DNA of 64,000 nucleotides from Paenibacillus sonchi (GCF_016772475.1 NZ_CP068595.1:2232001-2296000), one strand, 5' to 3'; positions 18,861-28,232 are shown, numbered from the stretch's first letter. A program made the numbers and translations. The notes: generated from the letters alone by a model not told the origin.

Positions 18861-19870
18861 GTGAGAAATATCAAAGAGATTGCGCAGCTGTCTGGTGTAT
18901 CCAAATCTACAGTTTCCCGGGTAATTTCGGGCAGCGGATATGCAAGCCAGGAAGCAAGAGACAAAGTGCTTAAAGTCATTCAGGAGCTTCAGTACAAACC
19001 CAATGCGGTTGCGCGGGCGATGGTTTCGCAGCGGACACACAATATCGGCGTACTGATCTATCGGCGGGAGTATCCTGTTGCGTCGCATCCTTTTTACGGA
19101 AAAATACTGGATGCCATCCTTGCGTCGGCTTCCTCCATGAACTATTCGGTATTTGTGACTACCGATCATGAGATGTCGCTGCGCTCTGCTGACTTTATGC
19201 TGGAGAAAAGGGTGGATGGGCTGATCCTGATCAGCCGTCTTGAACAGAATGTAATCGACCACATCGGCAAATTTGGCGTTCCGTACATCATGGTGAACGG
19301 GTCTACGGATGTTCCCGGTGTCATTCATATCGTCAACCGCGACCAGAACGGAGGCCTGGAAGCCGCCCGGCATTTGTGCGGGCTCGGGCACCGGCGGATA
19401 TTCATGCTCGCCGGACCGCAGTCCCACCGGAGCCATCATCTCCGGCTGGAGGGCTTCCGTGCCTATATGAACGGGCAAAGGGCAGAGTTTGGCGAATCCG
19501 ATATTGCTTATCTGCTGTCATCAACCTTTGAAGAGGGCTATCGGATGATGAAAGAGCATTGGGAGCATTTCCAAAGCCGGGCGTACACTGCGGTTTTTGG
19601 CACCAACGATATGATCGCACTGGGGGGATGAAGTTTCTTATGGAGCATTCCGTTAGTGTTCCCGGGCAGGTGGCTGTTATGGGCTTCGATGATAATGATG
19701 TTGCATCCATTCTCACACCCTCACTGACTACGGTGAGAGTTGATACCGAGAAGATGGGAAGGTTGGCCTGCGTGATGCTGGACAAGCTGATCCGGCATGA
19801 GCCGGTAGAGGAAACAGCGGTCGAGCTGGAACCACAGCTGGTGATCCGCGACTCCACCCGACGCTTCTAA
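18861..19870 (+). CDS. LacI-family transcriptional repressor, frameshifted
   Basis: N-terminal HTH (residues 1-22, IKEIAQLSGVSKSTVSRVIS) plus a periplasmic-binding-like effector domain. It is broken at G6 (19622-19627): one extra G turns ALGG-stop into ALGGMKFLM and joins both halves into about 336 residues. Homopolymer loss is likely an error. The GTG at 18861 follows GAGGG. It heads the ABC importer operon and probably represses it in the absence of the transported compound or a breakdown product. Confidence 0.9.
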
Positions 19871-19905
19871 TAACGGCGTGATGCCGATGCCGAGAGGAGA
19901 AACGC

Positions 19906-20733
19906 TTGAATGAGATGGTATTTAAAAGCTGTTGGCCCAAAAAAATCATCGAGTTTTTGTTGCTGGCCGCCTTCGTGATTTTCTTTATGGGGCCTTTGTT
20001 AAATCTGGCGATCCTGGCGTTCACCGGAAATTGGAGTTATCCGGACCCGCTTCCCCGGGAGTGGTCGCTGAAATGGTGGTCCTTTGTGCTGTCCCGGGAC
20101 GGAATTGCCGAGTCAATTGGGCTTTCATTCGGCATTGCTGCTATCGTCACCGCCGTGTCGATCCTGTTGTGCGTTCCTGCAGCTTATGCATTCGCACGGA
20201 TCCGGTTCCCGCTCAGCCGTTTCTTCCTGTTCTCATTCCTGCTGACACACGCTTTTCCCAAAATGGGTCTATATGTTTCGATCGCTGTATTGTTCTACAA
20301 AATCGGTCTGATGAACACCCTGCTGGGAGTGGTGCTCATCCATATTATCAACGTGCTGATGTACATGACCTGGATTCCCACCGCTTCCTTCCGGAATGTC
20401 CATAAGGCCCAGGAAGAATCGGCAAGGGATGTGGGAGCAAGCCCGTTCCGCGTATTCCGCAGCATTACTCTTCCGCTGGCGATGCCGGGAATCATTGTCG
20501 CATCAATCTTTACCTTCCTCAGCTCATTGGATGAAGCGCAGGGGACCTATCTTGTAGGGGTGCCTAATTTCAGAACAATGCCCGTGGTTATGTATGGCAT
20601 TATCACGGATTATCCCGCTTATGCCGGCGCAGTGTTCTCCATTATTTTGACAGCCCCGACCTTGATTCTGCTGCTCGCCGCTCAGAAATTCGTCAGCGCA
20701 GATGTTTTGTCGAGCGGGTTCCAGATGAAATAA
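19906..20733 (+). CDS. ABC importer inner membrane permease (second subunit)
   Basis: A 275-residue MetI/PotC-like permease with six membrane helices and the EAA loop ESARDVGASPFRVFRSITLP for contact with the ATPase. The TTG start at 19906 follows GAGGAGAAA. It lies 36 bases after the LacI gene and 38 before the ATPase gene. It should pair with the permease at 23025 as a heterodimer. The order permease, ATPase, binding protein, permease is unusual; phosphonate, spermidine and iron importers group similarly. Confidence 0.9.
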   Translation: MNEMVFKSCWPKKIIEFLLLAAFVIFFMGPLLNLAILAFTGNWSYPDPLPREWSLKWWSFVLSRDGIAESIGLSFGIAAIVTAVSILLCVPAAYAFARIRFPLSRFFLFSFLLTHAFPKMGLYVSIAVLFYKIGLMNTLLGVVLIHIINVLMYMTWIPTASFRNVHKAQEESARDVGASPFRVFRSITLPLAMPGIIVASIFTFLSSLDEAQGTYLVGVPNFRTMPVVMYGIITDYPAYAGAVFSIILTAPTLILLLAAQKFVSADVLSSGFQMK

Positions 20734-20771
20734 CAGGCGTAATTCCGCAGTCACTTTGACAGGAGGTCATT

Positions 20772-21803
20772 ATGAAGGCTCATTTATCGATACAGAAACT
20801 GACGAAACGTTACAAAACTGGCGACGGTGTCACTGATATTTCACTGGATGTGAAGAAAGGAGAGATGATCACCCTGCTTGGCCCTTCCGGCTGCGGTAAA
20901 ACGACGGTGCTCCGCAGCGTCGGCGGGTTCCTGGACCCGGACTCCGGCGACATCATGATCGAGGGAAAAAGCGTCTTGAGCGCTCCCCCGGAGAAGCGGC
21001 CGACATCCATGGTGTTTCAAGGCTATAATTTATGGCCGCATATGACGGTTTATGAGAATTTGGCCTTTGGCCTCAAGATCAGGAAAATCCGGAAGGCCGA
21101 ACGCGATAAAGCAATTTCAGAGGTGCTTGAGCTGGTCCGGCTGCCCGGCTCGGAGAAAAAATATCCCGGGCAGCTGTCAGGCGGACAGCAGCAGCGTATT
21201 GCGGTGGCGAGATCGCTGCTGCTGAAGCCGGCGGTCCTGCTGCTCGATGAGCCATTCTCCGCCCTGGACGCCAAGCTGCGTCACGAGATGCGTGAGGAGC
21301 TTCGGGAGATCCAGGCTGAGCTTGGACTGACGATGGTGTTTGTCACCCATGACCAGGAGGAGGCATTATCCATTTCCGACCGGATCGTAGTCATGAACCA
21401 TGGACAGATCGAGCAAATTGCAACACCGCAGGAAATTTACGACGAGCCGAAATCCTTATACGTCGCTCAATTTATCGGGAAAATGAATTTTATGAAGGGG
21501 GTGATCACTGAAGAGGGCATTCAAGTAGGTTCGCTTCACTTTCCCAATGCCGCAGGCCTTACAGGCGAAGTCACTGTAGCGGTTCGGCCCGAGGATATTG
21601 TATTGGAGAGCTCAGCAGGAAGCGGGCTTCATGGAATCATTAAACAAATTATGGTGCTTGGGCATTATGCCGAGGTTTCTGCCGACATCCGGAATCATGG
21701 CGTGATCCGGGCCTTCATGGCCCGTGACAAGGTTAAGAAACTGCAGCAGGGTCAAGGGATTTCCGTCCAGTTCTCGAAAATTTTGGCGTATCCGCAAGTA
21801 TAA
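20772..21803 (+). CDS. ABC importer ATP-binding protein
   Basis: A 343-residue PotA/CysA/UgpC-type ATPase: Walker A GPSGCGKTT (37-45), Q-loop VFQGYNLWPH, signature LSGGQQQR (about 135), Walker B VLLLDEPFSALD, switch FVTHD, and a C-terminal TOBE-like domain (about 240-340). AGGAGG precedes the ATG by 6 bases. It energises the two permeases of this operon. Confidence 0.95.
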   Translation: MKAHLSIQKLTKRYKTGDGVTDISLDVKKGEMITLLGPSGCGKTTVLRSVGGFLDPDSGDIMIEGKSVLSAPPEKRPTSMVFQGYNLWPHMTVYENLAFGLKIRKIRKAERDKAISEVLELVRLPGSEKKYPGQLSGGQQQRIAVARSLLLKPAVLLLDEPFSALDAKLRHEMREELREIQAELGLTMVFVTHDQEEALSISDRIVVMNHGQIEQIATPQEIYDEPKSLYVAQFIGKMNFMKGVITEEGIQVGSLHFPNAAGLTGEVTVAVRPEDIVLESSAGSGLHGIIKQIMVLGHYAEVSADIRNHGVIRAFMARDKVKKLQQGQGISVQFSKILAYPQV

Positions 21804-21855
21804 ATCCATTTCCAAGACTTTTATAAATTCATAAATCCTGAGGAGGCATTTGTGT

Positions 21856-23028
21856 ATGTTGAATAAGAAAAAGGCTCTATCCCTGACGGCAGGTCTGGTT
21901 CTGGCGGGTGCTGTGCTGGCTGGCTGCGGCTCTGATAAAAAGGCCGAATCCGCTGCGGACGGGGGCGGAAATTCCACTTCAGCTCCAGCCGCTTCATCGA
22001 CAGAGTTCACTTTTTATTATACGGGTTCGCAAAATGTGGATGATTTATGGAAAACGCTGATTCCGATGTTTGAAGCGAAGAACCCGGATATTAAGGTTAA
22101 CCCGGTCTATGTTGCTTCCGGTACAGCCGCTCAGCCTACCTATGATAAAATCATGGCTGCCAAGCAGGCGGGCAAAGGCTCGGGCGGTGTTGATCTCTAT
22201 GAAAGTTCAATTGATGACGTAACTAAAGGCAAAAATGATGATCTGTGGGATTCGCTCAGTGCCGGTCCGATTGCTAACTTGAATAACGTTGACCAGCAAA
22301 CCATGAAAGACGTATCCAACCTGGCCGTTCCTTACCGTTCGTCTGCGGTAGTCCTCGCTTATAACAGCGATAAAGTTACTGCGCCTCCGCAAACACTGGA
22401 CGAGCTTTACGACTGGATTCGTGCCAATCCGGAGAAGTTCGCTTACAATGATCCGTCTACCGGCGGTTCAGGCAGCTCGTTTGTGATTACGTCAATCTAC
22501 AAATTTCTGCCGGAAGAGGCCATCCACAACTCCGATCCAAGCATTGAGAGCCAGTGGACGCAAGGCTTTGATCTGCTGAAGGACCTGGGTAAATATGTAT
22601 ACGGAAAAGGAATTTATCCGAAGAAAAACCAGGGAACACTCGACCTGCTCGCCAGCGGCGAAGTAGACATGATTCCTGCCTGGTCGGATATGGTTTTGGA
22701 CCAGATCGCCAAGGGGCAGCTGCCGGCTTCCACCAAAATGCAGCAGGTGACGCCAGGCTTTAATGGCGGCCCTACTTATCTGATGGTGCCTAAGCTTTCT
22801 GACAAAAAAGACGCGGTGTACAAATTCCTCGATTTCACGCTATCGCCTGAAGCGCAGGCAGAGGTTGTGAATAAAATGCAGGGCTTCCCGGGCATTAAGC
22901 TGTCCAATATGCCGCAAGACATCCAGGACTCCTTCAAAGGCGTGTCCGAAGGCTACCGGACATTCAGCCTTGGGGATCTGGGCAAGGATATCAATCAAAG
23001 ATGGCAAAGTGAAGTTGCTGCCCAATGA
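21856..23028 (+). CDS. ABC importer solute-binding lipoprotein
   Basis: A family 1-like binding protein, about 390 residues. Lipoprotein signal with lipobox LAGC (Cys about residue 23), a Ser/Ala-rich linker, then a binding fold beginning TEFTFYYTGSQNVDDLW. AGGAGG is 9 bases before the ATG at 21856; an in-frame TTG at 21850 is too close. The TGA overlaps the next permease (ATGA). It resembles iron, polyamine and 2-aminoethylphosphonate binding proteins; the operon's phosphodiesterases favour an organophosphate ligand (inference). Confidence 0.9.
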   Translation: MLNKKKALSLTAGLVLAGAVLAGCGSDKKAESAADGGGNSTSAPAASSTEFTFYYTGSQNVDDLWKTLIPMFEAKNPDIKVNPVYVASGTAAQPTYDKIMAAKQAGKGSGGVDLYESSIDDVTKGKNDDLWDSLSAGPIANLNNVDQQTMKDVSNLAVPYRSSAVVLAYNSDKVTAPPQTLDELYDWIRANPEKFAYNDPSTGGSGSSFVITSIYKFLPEEAIHNSDPSIESQWTQGFDLLKDLGKYVYGKGIYPKKNQGTLDLLASGEVDMIPAWSDMVLDQIAKGQLPASTKMQQVTPGFNGGPTYLMVPKLSDKKDAVYKFLDFTLSPEAQAEVVNKMQGFPGIKLSNMPQDIQDSFKGVSEGYRTFSLGDLGKDINQRWQSEVAAQ

Positions 23029-23870
23029 GCAGACAGGCAAAAAGGGGGCTGCTGGGGATTTCCCTGGTGCTCCCTTCCTTTCTAATTCTGGTGTTTATCG
23101 TCGTCCTGCCTATTATAGGCTCTTTGAAGGAAAGCCTCACGAATGATGGGGGCGGCTACGACCTGTCCAATTATAAATTTTTGTTTACGGACAAGCTGAT
23201 GCGCTCCAACATCATTTTCACTCTTGAGATCACCGTGATTTCTTCCCTGCTTGTACTGGCTATCAGTTATGTTCTCGCGGTCTATATGCGTTTCAATAAC
23301 GGCTTTGCTGTGCGCTGGATCCGCCGGATGTACATGATTCCGATCTTTATTCCTACCGTGATTACTACTTACGGCCTGATGCAGCTGCTCGGCAATCATG
23401 GCTGGGCGGCGCGGATTTTGTACCATCTGGGGCAGGACAGCCTTCCGCGGATAATTTACGACATGAAGGGTATCATTATTGCAAATTTATGGTTCAATAT
23501 CCCGTTTACGACGATGCTGCTGGGCTCCGCGTTATCGTCCGTGCCGGATTCCGTTATTGAAAGCGCCAAGGATGTAGGCGCAGGACGGCTCCGGATTTTC
23601 TGGAGATTAATTCTTCCATTGACCTATAAGACACTGCTGGTGGCGGTCACCTTCGTGTTTATGGGTGTGATCGGTTCCTTTACAGCGCCATATCTGGTGG
23701 GTCCCAATGCTCCACAAATGCTCGGCGTGTCTATGGAGCAGGTCTTCGGTGTTTTCCAGGACCGTCAGCTTGCTGCAGCCTTGGCCTTCTTCACCTTCCT
23801 GTTATGCTCGTTTATCGGATACTTCTACGTCCTTTCCATGATTAAAGAGGAAGGGATGCGGCGGTCATGA
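23025..23870 (+). CDS. ABC importer inner membrane permease (first subunit)
   Basis: A 281-residue PotB-like permease with six helices and an EAA loop ESAKDVGAGRLRIFWRLILP. Its ATG overlaps the binding protein's stop by four bases, and its own stop overlaps the next gene by four bases, so expression is coupled along the operon. Confidence 0.92.
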   Translation: MSRQAKRGLLGISLVLPSFLILVFIVVLPIIGSLKESLTNDGGGYDLSNYKFLFTDKLMRSNIIFTLEITVISSLLVLAISYVLAVYMRFNNGFAVRWIRRMYMIPIFIPTVITTYGLMQLLGNHGWAARILYHLGQDSLPRIIYDMKGIIIANLWFNIPFTTMLLGSALSSVPDSVIESAKDVGAGRLRIFWRLILPLTYKTLLVAVTFVFMGVIGSFTAPYLVGPNAPQMLGVSMEQVFGVFQDRQLAAALAFFTFLLCSFIGYFYVLSMIKEEGMRRS

Positions 23871-24340
23871 AAACGACATTCGTGGATGTACGGGGCAGAG
23901 TGACGTCTGCAAGCTCGAGATCGCATATTATCCACCGGTTCTTTCTGGCTTCGGCGGGAGGGCGGCTAGGGATCGATTTTTGGTACGGACCCAAGCAGCT
24001 GGAAGATTTGGAGAAAGCGCGGGCTTTGATCGAACGCAGTATTGATCTCTATTTTGAAGAAGAAACCATAGCACAGGCCAAAGCGCACTTTAAATCGTAT
24101 TTGCCGCTAAACAATCTGATTACGGTCTCGGTTGACAGTCCCAATGGGCATCTTGGTGCTGCGCACCGGCATGATCCGGAACAGTTTCTCTATATTTCCA
24201 GACATGAAGCCTCTCCCGGTCTTGTCTGCGGGGATATCGTGGCGGGAATGTGGGAGGTTACCTTAAGCCTGCATGCCATCGTAACCGATTACTGTGAATA
24301 TTCGCTGCAAATCTGGCAGGAAGAGGAGGCGGCGCAATGA
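23867..24340 (+). CDS. probable N-terminal beta domain of a split CehA/McbA-like hydrolase
   Basis: 157 residues, soluble, no signal peptide. The pattern VSVDSPNGHLGAAHRHDPEQF, EASPGLVCGDIVAGMWEVTL and HAIVTDYCEYSLQI resembles, from memory, the beta-sandwich that precedes the PHP domain in CehA/McbA-type metallohydrolases. Here it is a separate gene fused by ATGA overlaps both to the permease and to the PHP gene. No homopolymer slip is visible at the junction, so the split appears real. Probably the two polypeptides associate. Moderate confidence; it could be an unrelated accessory protein. Confidence 0.6.
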   Translation: MKTTFVDVRGRVTSASSRSHIIHRFFLASAGGRLGIDFWYGPKQLEDLEKARALIERSIDLYFEEETIAQAKAHFKSYLPLNNLITVSVDSPNGHLGAAHRHDPEQFLYISRHEASPGLVCGDIVAGMWEVTLSLHAIVTDYCEYSLQIWQEEEAAQ

Positions 24341-25329
24341 CCTGGATAGCCTGTGAGCTTCATACACATACGTTCCACAGTGATGGCAGGCAGTCTTTGA
24401 ACGAGCTGGCTTTGGGAGCCAAAGCGCTTGGTTTTGACTGTATTGCCCTGACCGACCACAATACGATGGCAGGACTGGTGCACAAAGAACAGATAGAACG
24501 TGAAACCGGCCTGTTGATTATCCCGGGTATGGAATGGACCACGTTCTTCGGGCACATGGTTACAATCGGGGTCAAGGATTACCAGGATTGGCGGAGGGTG
24601 GGGCCGGGAGATATCCATGCCGGACTGGCCCGGGTTCATGAGCAGGGCGGCCTTGCCGGCATGGCTCATCCTTTCCGTCCGGGCGGTCCGATGTGTACGG
24701 GCTGTTTCTGGGAGTTTGAGATCCGCGACTGGAACGAGATCGATTATATCGAGGTCTGGTCCACGACCTTTGCCCCGGTGAAGAAGAACAACATCCGTGC
24801 TTACCGGCTGTGGACGGACAAATTGAACGAGGGGTTCCGGCTTGCCGCTACTTCGGGAAGGGACTGGCATTTCCAGGAGCAGACGGATGCTCCCTTATCC
24901 GTGACCTACTTGCGGATTCAAGAAGGGGAAGCGCCTTTTACTGAACGGGCGATAGCAGCGTTGTCCTCCGGCCGGGCTTCCGTCACCTTGGGACCCAGGC
25001 TTGATCTCGAAGTGGATGTGAACGGGGAAGTGTATCAAATCGGTGATGCAATAAGTAGCTCCGACGAAAGAGAACGGCGGGCGTCTGTTAAAGTTCTGGT
25101 AGATTTCACCTCCCGCCATGAGCATTGGCATTTGCCGGAGCAGTCATATACGGTCAGTCTGAAGAGCAATTTAGGCGTATTGTCCGAGCAGGCCGCGATG
25201 CCGGAGCAGTTTCCGCTTCATGCTGAAATCTCCGTTCAAGGCTTGCTGTGGATGCGCGCCGAGCTGTGGGGTGTTATTCAGGGTGTGAGAACGCTGATTG
25301 CGTTTACGAATGCCATATATTTCGATTGA
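24337..25329 (+). CDS. PHP-domain metallohydrolase (CehA/McbA-like)
   Basis: A 330-residue polymerase-and-histidinol-phosphatase fold: ELHTHTFHSDG (first metal ligands), LTDHNT, a Glu in PGMEWTTFFGH, then MAHPFRPGG and a final SGRDWH. These His, Asp and Glu residues bind a metal cluster that hydrolyses phosphoester or amide bonds. Starts in ATGA overlap with the preceding gene. In this operon the likely substrate is an imported phosphodiester or its product (inference). Confidence 0.85.
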   Translation: MTWIACELHTHTFHSDGRQSLNELALGAKALGFDCIALTDHNTMAGLVHKEQIERETGLLIIPGMEWTTFFGHMVTIGVKDYQDWRRVGPGDIHAGLARVHEQGGLAGMAHPFRPGGPMCTGCFWEFEIRDWNEIDYIEVWSTTFAPVKKNNIRAYRLWTDKLNEGFRLAATSGRDWHFQEQTDAPLSVTYLRIQEGEAPFTERAIAALSSGRASVTLGPRLDLEVDVNGEVYQIGDAISSSDERERRASVKVLVDFTSRHEHWHLPEQSYTVSLKSNLGVLSEQAAMPEQFPLHAEISVQGLLWMRAELWGVIQGVRTLIAFTNAIYFD

Positions 25330-25366
25330 ATAAAGAATTTATCCAACAAGAAGGCGAGGGATCAGA

Positions 25367-26140
25367 ATGGAGGCAGAAGGAAGGAAACCCTTCCCGTTCA
25401 TAACAGCGCATACCGGCTGCATGGAGACGCTGGACAATACCCTGGACGCCGTGCGGATGGGGATTGAGCTTGGAGCGGATATCGTTGAGGACGATGTACG
25501 GGTGACGAAAGACGGAATTGCCATACTGGCCCATGATGATATCTGGACCACGGCAGCGGGGCGGAGCATCAGCATCTCAGAGACGAATTTTACCGAGCTG
25601 AAAAATGTGGAGGTCGCAGTAGATTATGCCGGCAAGCAGGGCAGCATGACCTTCAGCACGCTGGAAGAGATGCTGCGGCTAATCAAGCCGACCGGAACCA
25701 TTGCCAATCTCGATCTGAAAGTGGATGAAGCCGTGGACGCTGCTGCAGAACTGGTCCATAGCTTAGGCATGCTGGAACAGGTCTTTCTGTCAGGCTGCGA
25801 AAGGGAGCGTGCCCTGTTGGCACAGCGCAGACAGCCTCAGCTCAGAAAGCTGCTTAATGCAGACATCCGGCTTTTCAGAACCTTGCCTTATGAGTTTGCG
25901 GTGGAACAGACCTGCCGGGAGGCACTGGAGGCTTCCTGTTTTGGAATCAACATTTATCATGAAGTTGTGACTCCCTGGTTTATGGAGCGCGCCCGTGCTT
26001 CCGGGCTGCCCGTGTATGTCTGGACCGTGAACGAAACGCAGCTTATGGAGCATTACGCCGATCTTGGCGTTGCCTCCATTACGGCCCGGAATGTGCAGGC
26101 ATTGGCAGACTTGAAGCAGGCGAGGGCCAATGAAGCATGA
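25367..26140 (+). CDS. glycerophosphodiester phosphodiesterase-family protein, altered motif
   Basis: A 257-residue GDPD TIM barrel without signal peptide, so cytoplasmic. The family motif HR...ExD...H appears as AHTG, then VEDDVRVTKDG and LAHDD: the usual Arg after the first His is Thr and the usual PENT is LDNT. Metal and general acid-base residues (His, Glu, Asp, His) are kept. The change may shift substrate or lower activity. Last gene of the importer operon; it would cleave imported glycerophosphodiesters to glycerol 3-phosphate and an alcohol if active. Confidence 0.85.
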   Translation: MEAEGRKPFPFITAHTGCMETLDNTLDAVRMGIELGADIVEDDVRVTKDGIAILAHDDIWTTAAGRSISISETNFTELKNVEVAVDYAGKQGSMTFSTLEEMLRLIKPTGTIANLDLKVDEAVDAAAELVHSLGMLEQVFLSGCERERALLAQRRQPQLRKLLNADIRLFRTLPYEFAVEQTCREALEASCFGINIYHEVVTPWFMERARASGLPVYVWTVNETQLMEHYADLGVASITARNVQALADLKQARANEA

Positions 26141-26181
26141 CCTTATTGACCTCGATCTAAACTAACCTGGAACAGGAGAAA

Positions 26182-26212
26182 AGGCTTGAGCAGCGGAATC
26201 TGCATCAAGCCT
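26182..26212 (-). terminator. intrinsic terminator of the VOC gene
   Basis: AGGCTTGA pairs with TCAAGCCT; on the minus strand it is followed by TTTT. It lies between two convergent genes. Confidence 0.65.
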
Positions 26213-26231
26213 AAAACCTCACTTTAGGTAC

Positions 26232-26657
26232 TCATCTTCCCCGCTTCGCGACTACCTGAAAGGCTACCCCGAACTTGTCGGTGACCATGCCGTAAGCGGG
26301 GCTGAAGTATGTGGGACCCAGCTCGATCTCGACTTGACCGCCTTTTTGTAAAGAGTGGTACAGCTGCTCAGCCTCTGCGGTATTGTCAGCCGTGATGCAG
26401 ATGTTGATGCCATTGCCCGGAAGCAGCGCCTGTCCCTCCTCCAGATCAGCCACAAAGAAATCCGTTTCCCCCACACGCAGCACAGAATGGGCAATGCGTG
26501 CCTTGGCTTCCTCTGACATCGGTGCATCGGGCTTCTGCGGCCCTTCTCCGGCGGTTTGCTTGAAGAGCAGCTTCGCTCCCAGCACCTCCTGATAAAATTC
26601 AATCGCCTGCTGTGCATGGCCGTCGAGCAGTATAAAAGGGTTCAGCTGTAATGTCAT
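26232..26657 (-). CDS. VOC-family protein (PhnB/glyoxalase-like)
   Basis: A 141-residue vicinal oxygen chelate fold protein of the PhnB type: LNPFILLDGHAQQAIEFYQEVLGA at the start and GVAFQVV near the end. Function of this subgroup is not established; many are annotated as glyoxalase or bleomycin-resistance relatives. It is divergent from a WYL-domain regulator and has a perfect palindrome in its promoter, so it is likely that regulator's target. Confidence 0.88.
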   Translation of the reverse strand: MTLQLNPFILLDGHAQQAIEFYQEVLGAKLLFKQTAGEGPQKPDAPMSEEAKARIAHSVLRVGETDFFVADLEEGQALLPGNGINICITADNTAEAEQLYHSLQKGGQVEIELGPTYFSPAYGMVTDKFGVAFQVVAKRGR

Positions 26658-26716
26658 ATTCCAATCTCTCCCTGCTGTTGAATTTGCCCGCTAAAGCTGG
26701 GCTATGAGTTCATTGT

Positions 26717-26750
26717 AGAGTATAATAGTGACAAGTATTGTCACAAATAA
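26717..26750 (-). promoter_or_regulatory. promoter of the VOC gene with a perfect operator palindrome
   Basis: GTGACAA and TTGTCAC (26728-26744) form a perfect 7-3-7 palindrome. On the minus strand a TTGTGA -35 and TATACT -10 with a 16-base spacer fit around it, so a bound repressor would block this promoter. The divergent WYL regulator starts 25 bases beyond and is the obvious binder. Confidence 0.65.
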
Positions 26751-26768
26751 AATTATTGGAGCTATGAT

Positions 26769-27794
26769 ATGTCAAAATCCAAACGGCTGCTGGATCTGAT
26801 GATGACCGTCAACCGCAAGCGAAAGTTCACTGTAAAAGAGCTGGCAGGGGAGTTCGGCGTGTCCCCGCGGACCATCCTCAGGGATTTGCAGGAGCTTGGG
26901 GAGCTGGGTGTTCCGCTCTATTCCGAAGTGGGGCCGCATGGCGGCTACCAGGTGTTGAACGAAAGAATCCTCCCGCCGATTGCGTTTACGGAGGAGGAAG
27001 CGGTGGCGATCTTTTTTGCCAGCCATGCCTTGCGCCACTACAACTACCTGCCCTTCAAGGAAGAGTCTGTAGCCGCATTGCAGAAGTTTTATCATTATAT
27101 GTCCGGGGATGTCCGCGACCGTATTGACGAGATGAAGCACCGGATTGATTTCGTAACCCCCGCCAGACAGGCAGAGTTTCCATATCTCGCTATTCTGCTG
27201 GAAGCCGCCACAGGACAGAAAGTGCTGCAGATTGATTATGAAACGAAAGGCAAACGTATGGACCGGGCCATCCAGCCGATCGGTATTTATGCCAGCAATG
27301 GGCTGTGGTATTGCCCGGCCTATTGTTTCCTGCGGGGCGGCATCCGCGTGTTCCGCTGCGACCGGATGCATGCGGTGAAGGTTGACACCGCAGGTCTTGC
27401 GCCGCTGGATCTGCGGCATGTGCATCTGGGGAACAGGGAAGCTTACGATCATGTCCAGCAGGGAGCTGAACAAGAAGGGCAGAAGGAACCTGGGCAGGTA
27501 GCAGACGAGAGGCAGGGGCGGGTGCCAACCAATGACAAGGAACTGTCCCGGTTGTATATTGAGCTGACCAAGGAGGGGGTTCAGGCATGCGAGGCCGAGC
27601 TCTGGTCAGCGTCCTTGCTGCATATCCGCGAAGACGGCACCGGCTGGCTGGAAGGCGATGTCCCTCGCGAAGACCTGCCATTCTTCGCCCGGTTCGTGAT
27701 TGGCCTATGTAACGAGGCTGAGGTACAGGAGCCGCAGGAACTGGCCGGGAGGATTAGGGAGCTGCTTGCTGAAATGCTGGTGAAATACAGTTAA
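26769..27794 (+). CDS. HTH and WYL-domain transcriptional regulator (YafY family)
   Basis: 341 residues. N-terminal winged HTH (about 1-60: FTVKELAGEFGVSPRTILRDL), a WYL domain (about 140-220, with RMDRAIQPIGIY and WYCPAYC), and a C-terminal WCX-like extension. WYL domains sense ligands, often nucleotides or nucleic acids. It is divergently placed with the VOC gene, with the palindrome between them, so it probably regulates both. Confidence 0.9.
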   Translation: MSKSKRLLDLMMTVNRKRKFTVKELAGEFGVSPRTILRDLQELGELGVPLYSEVGPHGGYQVLNERILPPIAFTEEEAVAIFFASHALRHYNYLPFKEESVAALQKFYHYMSGDVRDRIDEMKHRIDFVTPARQAEFPYLAILLEAATGQKVLQIDYETKGKRMDRAIQPIGIYASNGLWYCPAYCFLRGGIRVFRCDRMHAVKVDTAGLAPLDLRHVHLGNREAYDHVQQGAEQEGQKEPGQVADERQGRVPTNDKELSRLYIELTKEGVQACEAELWSASLLHIREDGTGWLEGDVPREDLPFFARFVIGLCNEAEVQEPQELAGRIRELLAEMLVKYS

Positions 27795-27848
27795 AAATCA
27801 CCAATTCCTTTATCAAACGTCTATTAGTTCAAGAAGGGAGACATTCCG

Positions 27849-28232
27849 ATGAGCCACAAGCAGCATTACACCATTGGACAGATAGCCAAAGAGACAAACT
27901 TATCGATTCACACGTTAAGGTACTATGAAAAAGAAGGAATTGTGCCGTTCGTGAAACGGAACGACAGCGGCTTGCGCGTCTATGAAGACGAGCATATCGA
28001 ATGGTTCAAATTTATCTGCTGCCTTCGCCAGACAGGGATGTCGATTGCCCAGTTGAAAGAATTCGCCGCCCTCTCCCTGGAGGGAGACGGAACAATTGAT
28101 GAGCGCATCCATCTCCTTGGTCAGCAGCGCAGTGCAATAGAATCACAGGTGGATACACTAATGTCTTATATAGAGATGATTAATTTCAAAATCAACATGT
28201 ATGCGAATCAAAAGGCCGAGCAGGCCGATTAA
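27849..28232 (+). CDS. MerR-family regulator (AdhR-like)
   Basis: A 127-residue MerR protein: HTH (about 7-30, YTIGQIAKETNLSIHTLRYYEKEGI), wing, and a dimerisation helix (about 85-120). No cysteines suited to metal binding in the C-terminus; there is a CC pair near residue 57. GAAGGGAG precedes the ATG. It is convergent with an aldo/keto reductase gene whose promoter holds a perfect MerR-type palindrome, so aldehyde or electrophile sensing is plausible by analogy with AdhR. Confidence 0.9.
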   Translation: MSHKQHYTIGQIAKETNLSIHTLRYYEKEGIVPFVKRNDSGLRVYEDEHIEWFKFICCLRQTGMSIAQLKEFAALSLEGDGTIDERIHLLGQQRSAIESQVDTLMSYIEMINFKINMYANQKAEQAD

